A stretch of DNA of 64,000 bases from contig NW_022145607.1 of assembly GCF_000002235.5 (NCBI RefSeq), forward strand, positions 35,377,029-35,441,028. The letters run 5' to 3'. This DNA is from Strongylocentrotus purpuratus (Eukaryota; Echinodermata; Echinoidea; Camarodonta; Strongylocentrotidae). The notes under the pieces were generated by a model, which saw only the letters and a program-made list of their open reading frames with translations, was not told the DNA's origin and searched no databases. A program made the position numbers and the translations under genes. This document shows, one piece after another, positions 57,622 to 64,000 of the stretch (position 1 is its first letter; every line of letters begins with the position of its first letter).

Positions 57622-58549
57622 CCACGACTAAAGTTAAACAACTGTTTAGTTAGACAAGACTTAAACAGGACTTAGACGCGAGGTCGTGTCTAAGTCCTGT
57701 TTAACTAAATTTCGTATTCTGAAGTCGTGTCTAAGTCTCGTCTAACTAAACAACTGTGTAAGTCCTGTCTAAGTGGTGTTTAACTAAACAACTGTTTAAG
57801 TTCTGCGCAAGTCTTGTTTAACTTTCAATCACGACTTCTGCGCATGCCCAGTAGGCGTTAATTCTGACGATAGACCCAATGCGCATGCGTGCGCGCACCG
57901 GATAAATAAATTAACGCGCACAGCTAGCTGTGCGCGTGCCTAGCTGTACGCGTGCTGGTACCATGGTGATGTGATCGTGACGTAATGACTAGACTGCATG
58001 CATGTATTGCACTGTGTGCATGACGTACGTACGTGTACTACACGTACACTGTACACAAACGCACTAATAATATCACTTATCAGTGCCTCTGTGCTCGGAA
58101 GAACCAGCAAAGAAACTTCTCCAACAGAATGGTTAGTTTATTATAGATTATGGAATTTCCAAGATGTCACCATTAGATAAGAATAGTTAATATTATCGAG
58201 AAAAAAAATCAGGCTACACGAGAAAAAATCCTGCAAAATGTATTTGAAATTGTATAGGATGCACGTACCATCGTTCTCCCCGCAAGTTCGGGGTCAGCAA
58301 GTAGAGTGTACCGTAGACGTTGAAAAGCAGCAGAATCGCGCCCTTAAACAGGACTTAAACAACCCCTCGCAGTTGTCTAAAGTTAAACAGGACTTAGACA
58401 GGACTTCGTGTTTAACTTTATTTAAACACGACTTCAGAATACGAAAAACGTTAGACACGACTTCGGGTCTAAAGTTAGACGGGACTTAGACAGGACTTAG
58501 ACAACTGTTTAGTTAAACAGGAGTTAGACACGACTTCAGAATACGGGCC
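57591..58549. mobile_element. 959-bp element with GGCCCGTATTCTGAAGTC termini (Harbinger-like?)
   Basis: The 18-bp termini are perfect inverts and the 3-bp ATT is duplicated (57,588-57,590; 58,550-58,552). The empty site GACATTTTCTTTAAAGAC is present intact in neighbouring fingers. A 3-bp duplication is usual for PIF/Harbinger elements, though their preferred target is TWA. The interior is packed with GTCTAAGTCCTGTTTAA-type words in both orientations. No transposase. Confidence 0.9.
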
Positions 58550-58550
58550 A

Positions 58551-59447
58551 TTTTCTTTAAAGACTAATCTTACTGCCCACCTTAGAACACATACAGGAGA
58601 GAAACAATTTAAGTGTTCTCAGTGTGATAAGGGGTTTTCTGTAAAGAATGAGCTTACTAGCCACCTTAGAACACATACAGGAGAGAAACCATTTAAGTGT
58701 CCCCATTGTGATAAGACATTTTCTGTAAAGACTAATCTTACTGCCCACCTTAGAACACATACAGGAGAGAAACCATTTAAGTGCTCTCAGTGTGATAAGG
58801 GGTTTTCTGTAAAGACTATTCTTACTGCCCACCTTAGAACACATACAGGAGAGAAACCATTTAAGTGTTCTCAGTGTGATAAGGGGTTTTCTGTAAAGAC
58901 TATTCTTACTGCCCACCTTAAAACACATACAGGAGAGAAACCCTTTAAGTGTCCCCGTTGTGATAAGACATTTTCTGTAAAGACTTATCTTACTGCCCAC
59001 CTTAGAACACATACAGGAGAGAAACCATTTAAGTGTTCCCAGTGTGCTAAGGTTTTTACTTGCCAAAGTTATCTTACTACCCACCTTAGAACACATACAG
59101 GAGAGAAACCCTTTAAGTGTCCCCATTGTGATAAGAAATTTGCTCAACATAATGATCTTACTAGCCACCTTAGAAGACATACAGGAGAGAAACCCTTCAA
59201 ATGTTCCCAGTGTGATAAGGATTTTTCCCATAAAGCTTCCCTTAATCGACATTTAAGCCTCACTGAAAAGCCTCTACAATGTTTCCATTGTGATAAGAGT
59301 TTTTCTCAGAGATGTCACTTTACTAGACATTTAAGAACACACGATGGAGAAAAACCTTTCAAATGTTCCCATTGTGATGAAAGTTTTTTTCAAAGTAGTA
59401 CCCTTATAAGCCATTTCAGAACACACAGTGGAGAAAAGCCCCATTGA
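58551..59447 (+). CDS. Zinc-finger array, third segment (about nine fingers)
   Basis: The finger frame resumes directly after the transposon (TTT TCT TTA AAG) and stays open to TGA at 59,445-59,447. It has no ATG near its start. Its first six fingers repeat, in the same order and nearly base for base, fingers at about 56,540-57,000 in the second segment, which points to a recent tandem duplication of at least 450 bp. Later fingers (AQHNDL, HKASLNRH, QRCHFTRH, QSSTLISH) are more diverse; one has lost its final His pair. Confidence 0.78.
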   Translation, partial: FSLKTNLTAHLRTHTGEKQFKCSQCDKGFSVKNELTSHLRTHTGEKPFKCPHCDKTFSVKTNLTAHLRTHTGEKPFKCSQCDKGFSVKTILTAHLRTHTGEKPFKCSQCDKGFSVKTILTAHLKTHTGEKPFKCPRCDKTFSVKTYLTAHLRTHTGEKPFKCSQCAKVFTCQSYLTTHLRTHTGEKPFKCPHCDKKFAQHNDLTSHLRRHTGEKPFKCSQCDKDFSHKASLNRHLSLTEKPLQCFHCDKSFSQRCHFTRHLRTHDGEKPFKCSHCDESFFQSSTLISHFRTHSGEKPH

Positions 59448-60010
59448 TGTTTCCATTGTGATAAGAGTTTTTCTCAACTAGCTGATCTTAATCATAGTAT
59501 TAGTACACACACATGTACTAGAAAAACAAAAAATCTCTCAATTGTAATATGAGATTTTTCTTATGAAAGGGATGTTATTGGCTAGCTTAGATAACAGGTG
59601 GGAAACCCTTTAATGTTCTTAATGTGTGTACAGGTTTTTCTGAACGAGGTCATCTTACCTGTCATGTGAGGACACACACTAGGGAAAAACCTTATAAAAG
59701 GGATGTTACTACAGGAGAGAGTGTTCCTAAAAAATAAGGAATTTTCTTATAGAAGTGAGCTCACAAGGCATTTAAAAACACACCCTATAAATGTTAAGAT
59801 TGTATAAAGAGATTTTCTTTTAACAGTAATCTTACTAGTTATCTGAAAATACATACTGGAGAAAAGCCATTAAAATGTTGACTTTGTTCTGAAATGGATT
59901 TTATCGTTTATACAGTGCAGGATCTTGATAATTGCCTGATAACACACAGAGTAGAAATGCCACATAATGTATTAAACATAATAAAGGGATTTTGTTGTAT
60001 AAGTGGTCTT
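59448..60010 (+). pseudogene. Decayed zinc-finger tail
   Basis: After the stop, finger-like pieces continue (CFHCDKSFSQLADL, then in other frames YRSELTRHLKTH) with many stops and frame changes. The block from TGTACTAGAAAAAC through GGTTTTTCTGAACGAGGTCA is homologous to 61,990-62,130 in the second locus, so both arrays share the same old 3' end. Confidence 0.7.
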
Positions 60011-60240
60011 TAAAAAATAATATAATCCTAGGTTTATTGCTTCAAATCTAAATACATAAAAAAGCAGTTTGTGAAGGACATTTACATAATAATGAGTGGT
60101 ACATTATGAAATAAAGCGTACAGAATACATTGAAGATAACATTGATAACAATCTTACATACTTGTTTTGCCATTTCAATGTATGTTCAGCATTTGTCCTT
60201 GTCTTGTGGCAATAACTCTTTCCACTTTTTCTAAATAAAT

Positions 60241-61375
60241 AATTTCCAACTTGAACTGTGACCATTATTAAATCCGTAGTTATACCAACATTGATTTATT
60301 TACTTTGTATTCTTCCTGATCCCCCTTTATCATTCTTTTCAGAACTTCAGAGAGTACTCTTTAAATTTGTATGGAGTAATAAGAAGGACAAAATTAGACG
60401 CTCTTTGCTTTACAATGAATATAAAGAAGGAGGCCTTAAAATGCCTCATTTATTATCTTTTAACCGTGCAATGAAAGTTACTTGGATAAAGAGATACTTT
60501 TATGAAGAAAACAAAAGTAAATGGAAAATGTTTTTTTGCACATTGCACAAGTATAGCAGGTGATATTTTTTTTAGCGGCAATCTCCGCTCTGATCATTTA
60601 ATGTTCAATAAATACGCAGATCCTTTCTGGAATGATATATTGATTGTATGGAGTCACTACAAGTACTACAACCCAGTTAAATTCAAAGAAATTATTTCCC
60701 AACCCCTTTGCCTGAATTCTCATATACTGGTAGGCGGAAAACCTCTCAATATTAATATATGTTTTAATTCTGATATGATATATGTTAAGGATATTTTGCG
60801 CATTGATGGTTCATTCATGTCTTTTGATCAAATCCAACGCCAAATAAATTTTCTGTCTGATTCATTTATGTTATATTATTCAGTTCTTTCCGCATTACCA
60901 AGTAGTTGGAAACGTATTCAAAAACAGGGAAATTTTGAAATAGAAAGTTCTTCTCTAAATTGTGTTAATACTTTATTGAACGAATTCCGTAAACCTAAAA
61001 AGATATCAAAACTTACGTACAATATTTTCTTTAACAAATTTTCATCAAATATCTCAGAAACAAATCAACAGGATAAATGGCAAAGGGATCTACAAAATAA
61101 TTTAAACGATTCACTAATTTGGAAAAAAATTCACCACAACAAATTGATTGAAAGCCTACAAAAAATTAATCTAGATGGTAAGAACATACGTCTCATATCT
61201 AAACTTTACTGGGAGGAGACAGCTGCCATCAAAATTAACAATGAAATTACAGGTTACACAAAAATCAAAAGAGGAGTACGTCAGGGATGCGTAATATGTC
61301 CCCATCTCTGTTCAACTTGTGCACAAGTTGGTATTCAGGGAAATTTCAGATATGAAATAGTATTGGGGGTGTAAA
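60241..61375 (+). pseudogene. Chimera of two LINE fragments
   Basis: The first part has an L1/Tx1-type ORF2 C-terminal region (IIKSVVIPTLIYLL, then FKFVWSNKKDKIRRSLL, EGGLKMPHL, later DKWQRDLQNNL) with one frame change near 60,560. The second part, in the same open frame, has LDGKNIRLISKLYWEETAAI and IKRGVRQGCVICP, which are reverse transcriptase motifs that belong upstream in a LINE protein. Motif order is therefore inverted relative to any real ORF2, so two different elements have been joined near 61,130-61,150. It separates the two zinc-finger arrays. Confidence 0.75.
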
Positions 61376-61410
61376 TATTAATAATTGGGGTGTATTGGGG
61401 GTGTAAATAT

Positions 61411-61411
<1 letters not shown>
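61365..61411. repeat. Short direct repeat at the LINE/zinc-finger junction
   Basis: ATTGGGGGTGTAAATATTAA occurs twice, starting at about 61,364 and 61,392, at the boundary between LINE and finger sequence. It may be target-site duplication plus slippage. Confidence 0.6.
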
Positions 61412-62212
<801 letters not shown>

Positions 62213-64000
62213 ATGAAGCGATCCACGGCGAGACGGCCTGGTGGCCAAAGCCGCCCCGCCTAGTACCGACTCAGAAAATGTTAAAGTATAACTTTAGTTC
62301 TTGAAGTGTAGAAAACGAAGATAAATCAAAGTCACTAAAACAAATTCTTGATTGGAGTTGAAGATTTATTAAAATAAACGTAGAATTAATAAAATCACGA
62401 AGTTCATGTTTTGGGGCTGGGCAACCCAATTGAAGCAAATTAGTCACTCATGTCGGTATCGTAACGGAAAAGAGGTCCCGCTCCAGAGACGCAACTCGGT
62501 TTTTATCCTCCCGAACTGACACGCCTCGTCCTCCCAAAAATTGAGGCGTGTCACACAGACGCTTTGCGTAATATCAATCCACCCATAATTAGTTTCCGTA
62601 TTAAAAGGTCCTATATTTCTTGGCGAATTTACCCCCCGGATATAAGGCGCTCCGGATGATCCGCATCTCTATTCCTCACATACTTCTTTCACGCACCCAC
62701 CTGTGTCTCTTACATTCTAATCTTTCAAACAAGAGATGCAAATCACCTGGAGACCCAACAACCCTGGAAATTAATTCAATGAATATAAAAAGGGATAAAT
62801 GTTGCTATGTCCGTCCACACTAGCGAGCCCACATGCTTCTGGCTATTACACACCTGTAATCCTCACTTCCTCTCTCATACTATTTCGATAGTGTGAACAG
62901 ACCCGGCAACAAGGAAAAACCCTTCCAATTGTAATACAAATCTATTTCCCAAATTTGCCTAATTAAATTTAAGTCAACTGTGGCGACACGCCCAGCGACA
63001 CCTAATCCAATCGGCCAAGCCGAAAAAATAGAGCAAAAATTAAGAGCGCAACGTCTCGGAACAGGTGTTAAAAATAGCATACAAGGAATTCACCATGTAT
63101 GTTTGTAAACATAGTTCTAGCGAAATCTACCAGGAATTTGCCTTGTACATGTACGTCAATGAACCTTTGAGGAAAACGTAAACACGAGAATATCCATATC
63201 ATTACAAACTCCCCTACTGAAACGATCTGTCCCATAAGATCGCAACAAAAAAATAGAAATTCTCGTCATATATACGTTCCCCTCCAAGTTACACACACGT
63301 ACATGGCTGCCCAGCCCTAAAACATCTACAATAACTTCATATACATCATATAAAGCCAACATGGCTTCCGAATTACAATATGTAAACACACATAGCAAAC
63401 TGGTAATCCAACTCACAAAAATACCCACTAGTGCAAACATACTTAGAAATATCACCCCCCATTAATGACACCCTTGGCATATTAAAACAGCATGTCAATA
63501 TTTTGCAAGTAAATGCACAACCTTAACGCAATAGTCAATTAAACAAACCCTCAAACTCCAAAATTTTCCATTTTTTCCCTCCTCTCTTCATCCACATAAT
63601 TAACCAATTATGTGGTCCTGCCTAAAGAGGCAATAACAAAATTAAAATTTTAATCCAAAAACCTATAATAAATTCCTCGAGTGTCCTATTCCTGCATGGT
63701 TAACAAAAACGCCCAAATTTCCCTACTGCAGACTATGAAACCTACCACTATCACGTCTCCAACTACTTGTAATTATAGCCTGAAACTGTTTGCGAAGTTT
63801 AGGGAAGTGTCACAACCCCGGCGGTCAGAGCCGGATACCCCAGACCTCCTCCAACCGGTTGTTGGGACTGCTCCTGCCACTTGTAAACATCCATATGTAA
63901 TCAGAAACTACTTAAAAATTGAAATATACTAGTGAAAATACATGCACCTTCTCCGAACACTGGAATAGACAACGATACGTGTAACTGAAAAAATATAAAA
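62213..64000. other. Unassigned, G-poor sequence
   Basis: Finger homology stops at about 62,212 and a new sequence starts with a GC-rich GAGACGGCCTGGTGGCC block. From about 62,600 the plus strand is rich in A and C and poor in G. No frame of interest, LTR pair, TIR or RNA gene could be supported. Confidence 0.45.

Noticed and set aside
62213-64000. Possible LTR or large element at the right edge
   Set aside because: The composition is skewed, but no paired repeat, primer-binding site or coding motif could be found within the window.

Overview
This window looks like a repeat-rich nuclear region from a marine invertebrate, probably a deuterostome and perhaps an echinoderm. The evidence is indirect: AT-rich introns, a vertebrate-like split TRAPPC10 gene, a multi-exon C2H2 zinc-finger gene, CR1/L2/Jockey-type LINEs, and very many TA- and TTAA-flanked short DNA transposons. 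No rRNA, tRNA, CRISPR array or bacterial feature was seen. The species assignment is an inference.

Region 1-8,002 holds five consecutive minus-strand exons of TRAPPC10, a subunit of the TRAPPII vesicle-tethering complex. The gene runs off the left edge and its first exon was not found. Its introns carry piggyBac-like (TTAA), TA-flanked and hAT-like non-autonomous elements, LINE scraps and a decayed copy of one exon. Region 8,540-12,850 is a 5'-truncated LINE followed by short fold-back repeats.

Region 12,852-19,458 is a complete-looking, very young Ty3/Gypsy LTR retrotransposon, probably of the CsRn1 clade, with equal 1,179-bp LTRs. Next come a 1.57-kb nearly perfect inverted pair of 779-bp elements (19,866-21,437) and a second LINE (22,255-24,785). 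Region 25,290-31,586 is a stack of nested DNA transposons up to four deep. Region 32,145-34,330 is a 2.2-kb TIR element with seven copies of a 15-bp motif. Region 34,423-35,374 is a TIR element that keeps a 38-residue SAP-like ORF. Region 35,507-45,634 is one 1.17-kb element expanded to 10 kb by nested insertions, among them a 5.5-kb hAT transposon (39,354-44,894) with a three-exon transposase.

Region 47,444-62,212 is a plus-strand host zinc-finger locus. Four short phase-1 N-terminal exons are followed by a very large exon of highly homogenised C2H2 fingers. Three of the four short exons carry SUMO-acceptor-like psi-K-x-E motifs. The finger exon is split by a TA-flanked element at 54,781-55,709 and a 3-bp-TSD element at 57,591-58,549, each with its empty site still readable. 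A chimeric LINE remnant and a decayed second finger array follow. From 62,213 to the end nothing could be recognised.

The clearest biology is the TRAPPC10 exon set, the modular zinc-finger gene with recent transposon damage, and a family of fold-back transposons that share one terminal sequence across at least three subfamilies.
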